Positions 30,210 through 39,139 of a DNA stretch of 64,000 bases are shown here, piece after piece; position 1 is the first letter of the stretch, and each line of letters opens with the position of its first letter. The DNA comes from Tardiphaga sp. vice304. GTDB taxonomy: Bacteria; Pseudomonadota; Alphaproteobacteria; Rhizobiales; Xanthobacteraceae. The notes below the pieces were generated by a model, which had not been told where the DNA came from, did no database searches, and was given only the letters and a program-made list of their open reading frames with translations. Location: contig NZ_CP041402.1 of NCBI RefSeq assembly GCF_007018905.1, positions 3,274,001 to 3,338,000 on the forward strand, in the 5' to 3' direction. Position numbers and translations under genes: made by a program.

Positions 30210-32045
30210 ATGTCACCCACCATCATTCCCGTTGAATCCAGGCCCGCCTTTCTCGGCGTGACGCTGTCGGCGACCGGCAAGACCTGGCGCGACCGGGTCG
30301 ACCAGCGCGGCGCGGCGCGGGCGCTGGCGATGGTGCAGCGGTTTCAACTGCCGGAAATGCTCGCGCGGCTGCTCGCCGGGCGCGGCGTCGAGCTCGACGC
30401 CGTCGAGGATTTTCTCGACCCGACCATCCGCAAGCTGATGCCCGATCCCTTTACCGTGACGCAGATGGAAGCCGCCGCCAAGCGCATCGCGGATGTCGCG
30501 GTGAACGGCGAGAAGGTCGCGATCTTCGGCGATTACGACGTCGACGGCGCGACCTCGTCGGCACTGCTGGCCTGGCATCTGCGGCATTGCGGCCTCGATC
30601 CGCAGATCCACATTCCCGACCGCATCTTTGAAGGCTACGGCCCCAACACCGACGCCATCCGCATGCTGGCGGACAACGGCGCGACGCTGCTGGTGACCGT
30701 CGATTGCGGCACCACCAGCCTGGAGCCGCTGGCGGAAGCGAAGAAGGTCGGCATGTCGGTCGTCGTCATCGATCACCATCAGGCCGGCGACGAATTGCCA
30801 GACGTCGAGGCGCTGGTGAATCCCAACCGGCTCGACGACATCTCCGGCCTTGGCCATCTTGCCGCGGTCGGCCTCGTCTTCATCACGCTGGTGGCTGTCA
30901 ACCGCGAGCTGCGCCAGCGCGGCTTCTGGACCGCGACCCGGCCGGAGCCGAACCTGCTCGACATGCTGCATCATGTGGCGCTCGGCACCGTCGCCGACGT
31001 CGCGCTGCTGACCGGGCTCAACCGCGCCTTCGTCGCCAAGGGCCTGATCGCGCTGCGCCGCCGCGACCATGTCGGCCACACCGCCTTGATGGATGTGGCA
31101 CGGCTCAACGGCCCGCCGGAGGCGTGGCATCTCGGCTTCATGCTGGGGCCGCGCATCAATGCCGGCGGCCGTATCGGCCGCGCCGACCTCGGCGTGCGGC
31201 TGCTGCTGGAGGGTGACATCTCGGAAGCGGCAAGGATTGCCGCCGAACTCGACCGGCTCAATGTCGAGCGCCGCGTCATCGAACAGATGGCCGAGGCGCA
31301 GGCGGAAGCCGAGGCGATGGCCTCGCTTGGCCTCGAGGACAAGGGCTCGGTGGTCGTCACCGCCGCTGAAGGCTGGCATCCCGGCGTGGTCGGGCTCGTC
31401 GCCTCGCGGCTGAAGGAGAAGTTTTCGCGGCCGGCCTTTGCGATCGCGCTGGAGCCGGGCGGAATCGGCACCGGCTCGGGCCGCTCGATTAGCGGTGTCG
31501 ATCTCGGTAAGGCCGTGCGGCAGGCGGTGACGGACGGCTTGCTTATAAAAGGCGGTGGCCATGCGATGGCAGCCGGCATCACGCTGCGCAAGGAACGGCT
31601 CGCCGAATTCCGCGCCTATATCGAAAGCGCGCTGGCCCCAGACGTAGCGAAATCGCGCAACGAGAAGGAGCTGTTCATCGACGGCGCCGTCACCGCGCGC
31701 GGCGTCACGCCGGAGCTGGTCGCGACCATGAACCGGGCAGGGCCGTTTGGCGCCGGCAATCCGGAGCCGGTGGTCGCGCTGCCGTCGCATCAACTGGTCT
31801 ATGCCGATGAGGTCGGTCAGGCGCATCTGCGGCTGCGCTTCAAGTCGAGTGACGGCACCATCGTCAACGGCATCGCCTTTCGCTCGGTCGGCCAGAAGCT
31901 CGGTAACGCACTGCTCGCGCATCGCGGCCAGCTACTGCATGTCGCGGGCTCGCTGGCCGTGGACCGCTGGCAGGGCAATGAGCGCGTGCAGTTGCGGGTG
32001 ATCGACATCGCGGTGCCGGACGACGGGCCGGCGAGGATCAGGTAA
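30210..32045 (+). CDS. recJ: Single-stranded-DNA exonuclease RecJ
   Basis: RecJ degrades single-stranded DNA 5' to 3' in recombination and repair. The 611-residue protein has the DHH metal motifs in order: FGDYDVDGATSSA, VTVDCGTTS, VIDHHQAGDELP, and in the DHHA1 domain KGGGHAMAAGITL, followed by an OB-fold C-terminal region (GPFGAGNPEPVVALPSH). Length and order match the family. The upstream 190 bases hold no clear feature apart from the short frame at 29936. Confidence 0.96.
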   Translation: MSPTIIPVESRPAFLGVTLSATGKTWRDRVDQRGAARALAMVQRFQLPEMLARLLAGRGVELDAVEDFLDPTIRKLMPDPFTVTQMEAAAKRIADVAVNGEKVAIFGDYDVDGATSSALLAWHLRHCGLDPQIHIPDRIFEGYGPNTDAIRMLADNGATLLVTVDCGTTSLEPLAEAKKVGMSVVVIDHHQAGDELPDVEALVNPNRLDDISGLGHLAAVGLVFITLVAVNRELRQRGFWTATRPEPNLLDMLHHVALGTVADVALLTGLNRAFVAKGLIALRRRDHVGHTALMDVARLNGPPEAWHLGFMLGPRINAGGRIGRADLGVRLLLEGDISEAARIAAELDRLNVERRVIEQMAEAQAEAEAMASLGLEDKGSVVVTAAEGWHPGVVGLVASRLKEKFSRPAFAIALEPGGIGTGSGRSISGVDLGKAVRQAVTDGLLIKGGGHAMAAGITLRKERLAEFRAYIESALAPDVAKSRNEKELFIDGAVTARGVTPELVATMNRAGPFGAGNPEPVVALPSHQLVYADEVGQAHLRLRFKSSDGTIVNGIAFRSVGQKLGNALLAHRGQLLHVAGSLAVDRWQGNERVQLRVIDIAVPDDGPARIR

Positions 32046-32063
32046 GAAGCACACACCTCTCTC

Positions 32064-32186
32064 CGTCATTGCGAGGTCAGGGGAAAGCCAATCGGCTTTC
32101 GCCTTAGCGAACCGACGCGGCAATCCAGAAGCCACAAGCTCGGCAAGAACTGGATTGCTTCGTCGCAAGGGCTCCTCGTAATGACG
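32064..32186. repeat. Dispersed palindromic repeat (CGTCATTGCGAGG family), copy 2
   Basis: This copy shares its outer and inner arms with the one at 29081-29170 but carries an extra segment of about 35 bases in the left half containing its own small inverted repeat (AAAGCCAATCGGCTTT). It lies 18 bases after recJ, between convergent genes. Confidence 0.8.
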
Positions 32187-32210
32187 GCCGAGAGGGCCGC
32201 GTGACGCCAG

Positions 32211-33446
32211 CTAGCCGCCCTGCCTTAACCTTGCCAGCACCTTGAGCCCGCCATAACCATCCGCCGGCAGCAGGCCCATCTTCGTCTGATAGTCGCGCAC
32301 GGCCTTCATGGTATCATTGCCGACGCGGCCGTCGGTGCCACCGGTATCAAAACCGGCGCGGGTCAGGCGGGTCTGTACTTCCTGCACTTCGGCCAACGTC
32401 AGGATGCGCTCGGAGCCCGGGAACGGCTGCAGGAACGGCGGCGCGCCGAGAATGCGGTCGCCGAGATGGCAGATCGCCAACGCGTAGTTCATCGACGGAT
32501 TGTAGCTGCGCACGGCGTAGAAACCCTGGCCGAGCAGGAAGCTAGGGCCGCCGGCCACCGGAATCCATAGCTTGGCGGTGGCGCTCGGCTGCGGGAACGG
32601 CTTGCCATCGGCGCGGGTGACGCCGGCTGCCGACCACGACGCGAAGCTGCGGCTGCTCTCCGACGATGCCGCGCCCTCGGCGCGGACCTCGTAGCCCCAA
32701 TGTTCGCCGCGCGGATATTTGCCGCGGTTGACCAGAAAGCGCGCGGACGAGCCCAGCGCATCATCCGGCCTGCCGAACGGCGAGACACGGCCGTCGCGGT
32801 CATAGTCGATGCCGACATTGAGCCAGACTTCCGGCATCCATTGCGTATGGCCCATCGCGCCGGCCCAGGAGCCGCGCATCTCCTCCGGCGTGCCCCAGCC
32901 CTTGTCGACGATCTTCAGCGCGTTGATGAGTTCGGTTTCCCAATAGCTGCGCCGGCGCGGTTCGTTCCACGCCAGTGCGGCCAGCGACGGAAACACCGGG
33001 CGCATATGGTTCTGCTGCACGATCGGATCGCCATAGGCGGATTCCACGCCCCACAGCGCCAGCAGCGTGCCGCGCTCGACGCCGAAGTCCTGTTCGATCC
33101 GGCCGAACAACGCCTCGTGCTTGCGCAGCGCTTCCTTGCCGGCGGTGATGCGCCAGTCGGAAGCGCGGCGGTTGACGTATTGCCAGAGCTGCTCGTGGAA
33201 TTCGGGCTGCTTCTGCATCGATTTGAACACCGACATGTCCGGCTCGATGCGGCCCATCACGCGGGAATAGGTGGCGTCCGAGACGCCCTTGGCCAGCGCG
33301 CGGGACCGGAAGCCGTCGCGCCAGGCGTCGAAGCCTACTGGAGCGGCAAAGGCAGCTCCGGGCAATGCCAGAGCGGCGGCGGCACTGAGGCTTGACTGCA
33401 GCATCGCGCGGCGGGAGAGGCGGTGTTGGGAATCGTTCTGGGTCAT
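32211..33446 (-). CDS. Lytic murein transglycosylase (MltB-type) with peptidoglycan-binding domain
   Basis: The enzyme cleaves peptidoglycan glycan strands in the periplasm. The 411 residues start with a Tat-like signal (LSRRAMLQSSLSAAAALALPGAAFA). The MltB/SLT-2 domain has catalytic Glu135 in LWGVESAYGD and the family blocks AGAMGHTQWMPEVW and YNPSMNYALAI. A peptidoglycan-binding domain 1 closes the protein (VQEVQTRLTRAGFDTGGTDG...). No lipobox is seen, so it is likely soluble rather than lipid-anchored. Confidence 0.93.
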   Translation of the reverse strand: MTQNDSQHRLSRRAMLQSSLSAAAALALPGAAFAAPVGFDAWRDGFRSRALAKGVSDATYSRVMGRIEPDMSVFKSMQKQPEFHEQLWQYVNRRASDWRITAGKEALRKHEALFGRIEQDFGVERGTLLALWGVESAYGDPIVQQNHMRPVFPSLAALAWNEPRRRSYWETELINALKIVDKGWGTPEEMRGSWAGAMGHTQWMPEVWLNVGIDYDRDGRVSPFGRPDDALGSSARFLVNRGKYPRGEHWGYEVRAEGAASSESSRSFASWSAAGVTRADGKPFPQPSATAKLWIPVAGGPSFLLGQGFYAVRSYNPSMNYALAICHLGDRILGAPPFLQPFPGSERILTLAEVQEVQTRLTRAGFDTGGTDGRVGNDTMKAVRDYQTKMGLLPADGYGGLKVLARLRQGG

Positions 33447-33527
33447 GTCCCAGAGTAGCGCCGCGAAATGGGCAGCGCGAGGGCGTACGGCGTCGCGGAT
33501 GGTCGAGGTCGCCGCCTACCTCTCAGT

Positions 33528-33558
33528 TGTCGTCGCCCGACCAAGCCGGGCGACGACA
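33528..33558 (-). terminator. Strong hairpin downstream of efp
   Basis: TGTCGTCGCCCG and CGGGCGACGACA form a perfect 12-bp stem with a seven-base loop, 18 bases past the efp stop. There is no T-run in the direction of efp. Confidence 0.55.
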
Positions 33559-33575
33559 GTTGTACTTTTGGCAGC

Positions 33576-34142
33576 TCAGTCCTTGGCGCGTTCAACGTAG
33601 GAGTTGTCTTCGGTCATGACGACAATGCGGGTGCCGGTGCCGATGTGCGGCGGCACCAGGGTGCGGATGCCGTTGGCCAGCATCGCCGGCTTGTAGGACG
33701 ACGACGCCGTCTGGCCCTTGGTGACCGGCTCGGTGTCGACGACTTCGACCGTGGCGCGCTGCGGCATGGTGATGGAGACCGGGACCAGGCCGTGCAGCGA
33801 GAGCTTCACGGTCATGTTCTCGGTCAGATAGGCCTCGGCATCGCCGATCACGTCCTTCTGCACGGACACCTGGTCGTAATTGTCGTTGTTCATGAAGTGG
33901 AAGCCGTCGGCGTCCTTGTAGAGGTAATTGAAGTTCTGGTCTTCGATGGTCGCCTTTTCCACCGCGTCCGTGGTCTTGTAACGCTCCGAGATCTTCACGC
34001 CGTCGCTGATTCGGCGCATTTCGATCTGGCTGACCGGAGTTCCCTTGCCGGGATGGATGTTCTCGGCGGTCAGAACCACGTAGAGCTTGCCGTCTTGCTC
34101 GATCACGTTGCCCTTGCGAATAGAACTGGCGATGACTTTCAC
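33576..34142 (-). CDS. efp: Translation elongation factor P
   Basis: EF-P binds stalled ribosomes and promotes peptide bonds at polyproline stretches. The 188-residue protein has the KOW-like N-domain, two OB domains and the signature [26 protein letters not shown]. Lys33 in HPGKGTP is the residue expected to receive beta-lysine, equivalent to Lys34 of E. coli. The start is a GTG matching the family N-terminus [12 protein letters not shown]. The modifying enzymes EpmA and EpmB are encoded divergently right next to it. Confidence 0.97.
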   Translation of the reverse strand: MKVIASSIRKGNVIEQDGKLYVVLTAENIHPGKGTPVSQIEMRRISDGVKISERYKTTDAVEKATIEDQNFNYLYKDADGFHFMNNDNYDQVSVQKDVIGDAEAYLTENMTVKLSLHGLVPVSITMPQRATVEVVDTEPVTKGQTASSSYKPAMLANGIRTLVPPHIGTGTRIVVMTEDNSYVERAKD

Positions 34143-34280
34143 AGGTGTGTTTCCTAAAATTCAGGCCCGGGACCGATCCGGACGAGGGTGTCCTGTGGCC
34201 AGCGAAGCGTTGTCTGCGCGCAACATACTGATTTTGCCCGTCGATGCCAGCGTTTTGCGGCCTTCCGGGGCGGTACTCTG

Positions 34281-35333
34281 ATGGCCGGGCACGACCGACC
34301 ATCGCCGTGGTGGAGCCCCGCGCGGCACCAGGACCGCCGCGGCTTCCTGCTGGCGCGCGGCAACGTCACCCGGGCGACCCGGGAATGGTTCGGGAAGCAG
34401 GGCTTTATCGAGGTCGAGACCGGCGTCTTGCAGGTCTCGCCGGGCAACGAGACCCATCTGCACGCGGCAAAGACCGAGCTGATCGATCGCGACGGCGCGC
34501 ATCTGACGCGCTATTTGCGGACCTCACCGGAATTCGCCTGCAAGAAGCTGCTGGCGGCGGGCGAGGAGCAGATCTTCGAGTTCGCCCGCGTGTTCCGCGA
34601 CCGCGAGCGCGGCGACCTGCATCTGCCGGAATTCACCATGCTGGAATGGTACCGCGCCAATGCCGGCTATGAGGCGGTCATCACCGACTGCGTCGCCGTC
34701 ATCGCCCATGCCGCCAAGGCGACCGGCACGAAACAGTTCTCGTTTCGCGGACGCGCCGCCGATCCGTTCGCCGACCCGGAGATGCTGACCGTGGCGGGCG
34801 CGTTCGAGAAATACGCCGGCATCGATCTGCTCGCGACCGTTTCCGGCCACCAGGGCGATCGTGCCGCATTGGCCGCTGCGGCATCCGGCAAGGTGCGGAT
34901 CGCCGAAGATGACACCTGGTCGGACATTTTCAGCAAGGTGCTGGTCGAACACGTCGAGCCGAGACTAGGGCAGGGGCGATTGACGGTGCTGTACGAATAT
35001 CCGGCGCCGGAGGCCGCGCTGGCGCGGACCACGCAACATGATTCCGATGTCGCCGAACGCTTCGAGGTCTATGCCTGCGGTGTCGAGCTCGCCAACGGCT
35101 TTGGCGAGTTGACGGATGCCAACGAGCAGCGCCGTCGCTTCACGGCGGACATGGACGAGAAGCAGCGCCGCTACGGCGAGCGCTATCCGCTCGACGAAGA
35201 TTTCCTGGAGGCGGTGGCCGCGATGCCCGACGCCGCCGGCGTCGCGCTCGGCTTCGACCGGCTGGTGATGCTGGCTGCGGGCGCGACACGGATCGACCAG
35301 GTGGTGTGGACGCCGCCGGCAGGCGCGCCATGA
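34281..35333 (+). CDS. epmA: EF-P--(R)-beta-lysine ligase EpmA
   Basis: EpmA (GenX/PoxA) is a lysyl-tRNA-synthetase-like enzyme that joins beta-lysine to EF-P. The 350 residues lack an anticodon-binding domain, as expected, and contain class II synthetase motifs: ETHLHAAK..., FEFARVFRDRERGDLHLPEFTMLEWY (motif 2), and the motif 3 region GVALGFDRLVMLAAGA. The ATG giving MAGHDRPSPWW is used; the frame stays open upstream. Its TGA overlaps the epmB ATG by four bases. Confidence 0.95.
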   Translation: MAGHDRPSPWWSPARHQDRRGFLLARGNVTRATREWFGKQGFIEVETGVLQVSPGNETHLHAAKTELIDRDGAHLTRYLRTSPEFACKKLLAAGEEQIFEFARVFRDRERGDLHLPEFTMLEWYRANAGYEAVITDCVAVIAHAAKATGTKQFSFRGRAADPFADPEMLTVAGAFEKYAGIDLLATVSGHQGDRAALAAAASGKVRIAEDDTWSDIFSKVLVEHVEPRLGQGRLTVLYEYPAPEAALARTTQHDSDVAERFEVYACGVELANGFGELTDANEQRRRFTADMDEKQRRYGERYPLDEDFLEAVAAMPDAAGVALGFDRLVMLAAGATRIDQVVWTPPAGAP

Positions 35334-36406
35334 AGGTCACAACGACGTTGCGGCAGCCAGCCGAACTGATCGCGCACGGCCTCGCGCCGGCCGACGCCCA
35401 GGCCGGACTGGAGAAGGTCGCCGCGCGTTACGCCGTGGCGGTGACGCCGGCGGTGGCGGCGCTGATCGATACCAGCGATCCCTTTGACCCGATCGCGCGC
35501 CAATACATTCCCTCGGTCGACGAGCTGGTAGCGCAGCCGAACGAGAATGCCGATCCGATCGGCGACCACACGCATTCGCCGGTCGACGGCATCGTGCATC
35601 GCTATCCCGACCGCGTGCTGTTCAAGCTGGTGCATGTCTGCGCGGTATATTGCCGGTTCTGCTTCCGCCGCGAGATGGTCGGGCCCGGCAAGGAGACCGC
35701 GCTGTCAGGCGACGCCTATGCCGGCGCGCTGGACTACATCCGCGCGCATGACGAGATCTGGGAAGTGATCCTCACCGGCGGCGATCCCCTGATGCTGTCG
35801 CCGCGGCGGATGGCGGAAATCATGGCCGATCTCGCCGCCATCGATCATGTGAAGATCATCCGCCTGCACACCCGCGTGCCGGTCGCCGATCCTGCCCGCG
35901 TCACGCCCGAGATGGTAGCGGCGCTGAGAGTGCCGGGCGCGGCGACCTGGGTCGCGCTGCACGCCAATCATCCGCGCGAGCTGACACAAGCCGCGCGGGC
36001 GGCCTGCGCCAGGATGGTCGATGCCGGCATTCCCCTGGTCAGCCAGTCGGTGCTGCTGCGCGGCGTCAACGACAGCGCGGCGACGCTGGAAGCGTTGATG
36101 CGGGCGTTCGTCGAATGCCGCATCAAGCCGTACTACCTGCACCACGGTGATCTGGCGCCGGGCACCGCGCATCTGCGCACCACGATCGCGCAGGGCCAGG
36201 CCTTGATGCGCGCGTTGCGCGGAAATGTTTCCGGACTTTGCCAGCCCGATTATGTGCTCGATATTCCCGGCGGCTTCGGCAAGGCGCCGGTCGGTCCCGA
36301 ATATTTGTCGGCTACGTCCGACGCCGCACATGAAGCGACGGCGGAATCGGTCTATCGTGTCACGGATTACTGCGGCGACGTTCACCTCTATCCGCCCAAA
36401 GCCTGA
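35330..36406 (+). CDS. epmB: EF-P beta-lysylation protein EpmB (lysine 2,3-aminomutase-like)
   Basis: EpmB is a radical-SAM, PLP-dependent enzyme that turns L-alpha-lysine into beta-lysine for EpmA. The 358 residues contain the iron-sulfur motif C104-AVY-C108-RF-C111 (HVCAVYCRFCFRRE), SAM-site stretch ILTGGDPLML, and YYLHHGDLAPGTAHLRT near the end, as in KamA/EpmB. ATGA overlap with epmA shows coupling. No hydroxylase (EpmC) gene is seen nearby. Confidence 0.95.
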   Translation: MKVTTTLRQPAELIAHGLAPADAQAGLEKVAARYAVAVTPAVAALIDTSDPFDPIARQYIPSVDELVAQPNENADPIGDHTHSPVDGIVHRYPDRVLFKLVHVCAVYCRFCFRREMVGPGKETALSGDAYAGALDYIRAHDEIWEVILTGGDPLMLSPRRMAEIMADLAAIDHVKIIRLHTRVPVADPARVTPEMVAALRVPGAATWVALHANHPRELTQAARAACARMVDAGIPLVSQSVLLRGVNDSAATLEALMRAFVECRIKPYYLHHGDLAPGTAHLRTTIAQGQALMRALRGNVSGLCQPDYVLDIPGGFGKAPVGPEYLSATSDAAHEATAESVYRVTDYCGDVHLYPPKA

Positions 36407-36437
36407 GCGTTGGCGCCTGACCGGTCGGAGAGGCCCC

Positions 36438-36707
36438 ATGAAGAAACGGATCGTAACGCTCGTTTGTCTGATGCTGTTCTGCGGATCGCTGGCGCACGCC
36501 CAGGACTCGACCCGCAACGCGCCGCCGGCGTCTGTAAAGCGGGCCCAGCAGGGCGTTCAGCCGCGACCAGGACTTGACGCGCCGGTCGGCCACCGCCAGC
36601 CTCGCGCCGGCGACGTTCCCGAGACCGGCAGCAACGATCCCGGCAAGATCGACGCGCAGGACCGAGAACTCGACCGCATGATCAAGGGCATCTGCAAGGG
36701 GTGTTGA
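36438..36707 (+). CDS. Small exported protein of unknown function
   Basis: The 89-residue product has a signal peptide (MKKRIVTLVCLMLFCGSLAHAQ) and a short polar mature part rich in Pro, Arg and Asp that ends DRELDRMIKGICKGC, with a Cys pair at the C-terminus. It begins 32 bases after epmB behind GGAGAGG, so it may be part of the same transcript. The family is not recognised. Confidence 0.6.
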   Translation: MKKRIVTLVCLMLFCGSLAHAQDSTRNAPPASVKRAQQGVQPRPGLDAPVGHRQPRAGDVPETGSNDPGKIDAQDRELDRMIKGICKGC

Positions 36708-36714
36708 GACACAG

Positions 36715-36816
36715 GTAGCCCGGATGAAGTCGGCGCGCCGCTTCAGCGGCGCGGCGACGCAATCCGGGGAAAGCAGTCATGTCGATGGGCCGGCCCCGGA
36801 TTGGCATCCGGGCTAC
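36715..36816. repeat. Dispersed palindromic repeat (GTAGCCCGGATG family), copy 2
   Basis: It has the same inverted 12-base ends as the copy at 18835-18915 and shares the interior GGGCCGGCCCCGGATTG. It lies between the convergent small exported gene and hspQ, six bases from the latter's stop, and may act as their terminator. Confidence 0.75.
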
Positions 36817-36822
36817 GGGCGA

Positions 36823-37155
36823 TCAATTCAGCGACGGATTGCGCGGCCGGTAGCTGCCGGACTTGTCCTTGATGAAGATCTCGGCGACCTGCGAGTGGCG
36901 GATCGGTTCGCCGGAATCGTCTGGCAGCAGGTTCTGCTCCGAGACATAGGCGACATATTCGGATTCCGAATTTTCCGCCAGCAGGTGGTAGAACGGCTGG
37001 TCCTTGCGGGGGCGCACGTCCTCGGGGATCGACAGCCACCATTCCTCGGTGTTGTTGAACTCCGGATCGATGTCGAACACCACGCCCCGGAACGAAAAGA
37101 TCCGGTGCCGGACGATCTGGCCGATCTGGAACTTGGCGGTGCGGGCAATAATCAT
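36823..37155 (-). CDS. hspQ: Heat shock protein HspQ
   Basis: HspQ is a small protein known in E. coli as a Lon specificity enhancer and DnaA-stability factor. The 110-residue product has the family sequence AKFQIGQIVRHRIFSFRGVVFDIDPEF, followed by PFYHLLAENSESEYVAYVSEQNLLPDDSGEPIRH read in separate blocks. The ATG giving MIIARTAKFQIG is chosen over an upstream non-ATG extension. It stands alone. Confidence 0.92.
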   Translation of the reverse strand: MIIARTAKFQIGQIVRHRIFSFRGVVFDIDPEFNNTEEWWLSIPEDVRPRKDQPFYHLLAENSESEYVAYVSEQNLLPDDSGEPIRHSQVAEIFIKDKSGSYRPRNPSLN

Positions 37156-37495
37156 TCTGGTCGAATAGACCAGGATTGTGGCCGATGCTAGAGGCAAATG
37201 ACCGATTTGCGACGGCTATGCGGCCCCGTCCACGCGTTTGACCACGGTGGGAAACCCATTCAGTCATGTAGCTCGGACAACATGGGGCTCGCCCTTGAGG
37301 CGTACCGGGTTGGTCGCGCGATGATCTTGTTGGGAGAGGAATTTTATTCAAACAAACACGCGCATGGCAAAAGCCACTCTTTCCAGCCTGCCTGTGGCAA
37401 CTTCCTCCTTAATTCCGACAAGCGCTGGACCATCCGGGCTACCGCACGTAAATCTCTGCCAATATTGATGAATTCAGACTGTCCGAGGATTTGCC
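37156..37495. other. Intergenic region with a half repeat
   Basis: About 340 bases between hspQ and the first sulfur transporter contain no supported gene. A solitary half of the GTAGCCCGGATG repeat (CATCCGGGCTAC) lies at 37431-37442. Since the sulfur-oxidation island begins just after, this region is a candidate island edge and holds the promoter for the transporter gene. Confidence 0.5.
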
Positions 37496-38542
37496 ATGAT
37501 CGATATTGCGGTTACCGCCGGGTTTGCGATCGGCGTTGCCTTCGGCGTGATCGGCCTGCTGAGCGGCTTCTGTCTCACGAGCAGTCTTCGCGACTGGAGC
37601 GCACATGACGGCCGCCGTATCCGGAGCTATGCGCTCGCTCTGGCGGTGGCGATCGCAGGCACCCAGTTTCTCGCCGCGGCGGACATCGTGGATATCGGAA
37701 AGTCGCTGTATCTGCAGCCGGCATTTTCCGCGCCGCTGATCTTCGCAGGTGGCCTGCTGTTCGGCCTTGGAATGGTACTGGCGAACGGCTGTGCATCGCG
37801 TGCACTGGTGCTGCTGGGCAAGGGCAATCTGCGGTCTCTCGTGGTCCTCGTGATCCTCGGAATTGCCGCCCAGATGACGCTGAAGGGCCTGCTGGCGCCA
37901 TCGCGCCTCGCGATCATTCAATGGACGCAGATTTCCCCGGCGAGTGTGTCGGCGCCGGCGTTGCTCGCGTCGATCGGACTCGGCGACACGGCCGCGCGCA
38001 TCCTTGCGACATTGATCGGCAGCGGCACGCTTTTCGCCTTTGCCTTTTCCGACCGCCAGTTCCGTCGTTCTCCTGCGCAGATCACCGCCGGCCTCGCCGT
38101 CGGATTACTGGTAATAGCGGGATGGTTGGCCACGGGCTGGCTCGGTGCGGACGAATTCAACCCGATCCCGGTGACATCGCTGACGTTCATCGCGCCGGTC
38201 GCCGACACGCTGCAATATGCGATGCTCTCGACCGGTCTCACGCTGAACTTTGGAATAGCCATCGTCGTTGGCGTGCTGACCGGCAGCCTCGCGACGTCGC
38301 TGCTCACGGGACGCTTTCGCGTCGAAGGCTATGCGTCGGCCGATCACATGATGCGTTCGATATCGGGCGCGGCGCTGATGGGGATCGGCGGCGCGATGGC
38401 CTATGGCTGTTCGGTCGGGCAGGGACTGACAGGGCTCTCGACGCTCTCGCTCTCGTCGGTGATCGCCGTCGCCGGCATTCTCACCGGTGCAGCCGTGGGC
38501 CTGCGACGACGTGTGCCGGCGCCGGCTCTGGTGACTCAATAG
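37496..38542 (+). CDS. YeeE/YedE-family sulfur transporter (first of three)
   Basis: YeeE/TsuA-type proteins import thiosulfate, passing it along conserved cysteines. The 348-residue protein is strongly hydrophobic and has all three family cysteine motifs: LLSGFCLTSS (C26), LANGCASRALVLLGKGN (C98) and AYGCSVGQGLTG (C304). It heads a plus-strand group with two exported DsrE-like proteins. It is a paralogue of the proteins at 39602 and 50052 but not a recent copy, as identity outside the motifs is low. Confidence 0.9.
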   Translation: MIDIAVTAGFAIGVAFGVIGLLSGFCLTSSLRDWSAHDGRRIRSYALALAVAIAGTQFLAAADIVDIGKSLYLQPAFSAPLIFAGGLLFGLGMVLANGCASRALVLLGKGNLRSLVVLVILGIAAQMTLKGLLAPSRLAIIQWTQISPASVSAPALLASIGLGDTAARILATLIGSGTLFAFAFSDRQFRRSPAQITAGLAVGLLVIAGWLATGWLGADEFNPIPVTSLTFIAPVADTLQYAMLSTGLTLNFGIAIVVGVLTGSLATSLLTGRFRVEGYASADHMMRSISGAALMGIGGAMAYGCSVGQGLTGLSTLSLSSVIAVAGILTGAAVGLRRRVPAPALVTQ

Positions 38543-38653
38543 CAACAATGCGGCTGCGGAGAGCCTGCGTTGAAGTGTTGGTCGCATCTCGCGGAATGGG
38601 CTAGACCGTCATGGCAGGCTCTGAAGAAGCCGGTCATGGGAGGACGAACCCGG

Positions 38654-39127
38654 ATGCTTTCGCGCTATTTTCTGGCAGGATTACTGGTTGCCGCTGTGGG
38701 AGCCGCCGCGGCGTTTCCTGCGGCCTCGCAGACCAGACCCGCATCCGGGGCATCCTCCGAAGACAAGCCCTTCGCCGAGCATTTCCTGGCGCTGCAGCTC
38801 TCGGACTCCGATGCCAGAAAGGAGCGGCTCGTGCTCAGCGTGGCGAGCAACATCCTGAAATTCTACGGCCCCGACAAGGTGGCCATCGAAGTCGTGACGT
38901 TCGGTCCGGGTATCCACCTGCTCAGAACGGGCAACGAGCACCGTCAGCTCGTGGATAGTCTGGTGAGCCAGGGCGTCCGCTTCTCGGTGTGCGGCAATAC
39001 GCTGGACACGATTGAACGCGACACCGGAAAGCGGCCGGACATCAATCCGTACGCCAAGGAAGTCGAGGCCGGCGTTGCGCAACTGCTGAAACTGACCGAA
39101 AACGGCTACACGCTTGTGCGTCCTTGA
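38654..39127 (+). CDS. Exported DsrE-like protein 1
   Basis: The 157-residue product has a signal peptide (MLSRYFLAGLLVAAVGAAAAFPAASQ) followed by a DsrE/TusD-like domain: LVLSVASNILKFYG, IEVVTFGPGIHLLRTG, and GVRFSVCGNTLDTIERD with a lone conserved Cys113. DsrE-fold proteins carry sulfane sulfur on such a cysteine, usually in the cytoplasm; this one is exported. An ATG six codons upstream (38636) is an alternative. The next gene is a paralogue 12 bases downstream, so they form one unit. Confidence 0.82.
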   Translation: MLSRYFLAGLLVAAVGAAAAFPAASQTRPASGASSEDKPFAEHFLALQLSDSDARKERLVLSVASNILKFYGPDKVAIEVVTFGPGIHLLRTGNEHRQLVDSLVSQGVRFSVCGNTLDTIERDTGKRPDINPYAKEVEAGVAQLLKLTENGYTLVRP

Positions 39128-39139
39128 AGGAGAGATGAG

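Noticed and set aside
30213..31922. Minus-strand open frame of 569 codons
   Set aside because: It is antisense to recJ, which has all family motifs.
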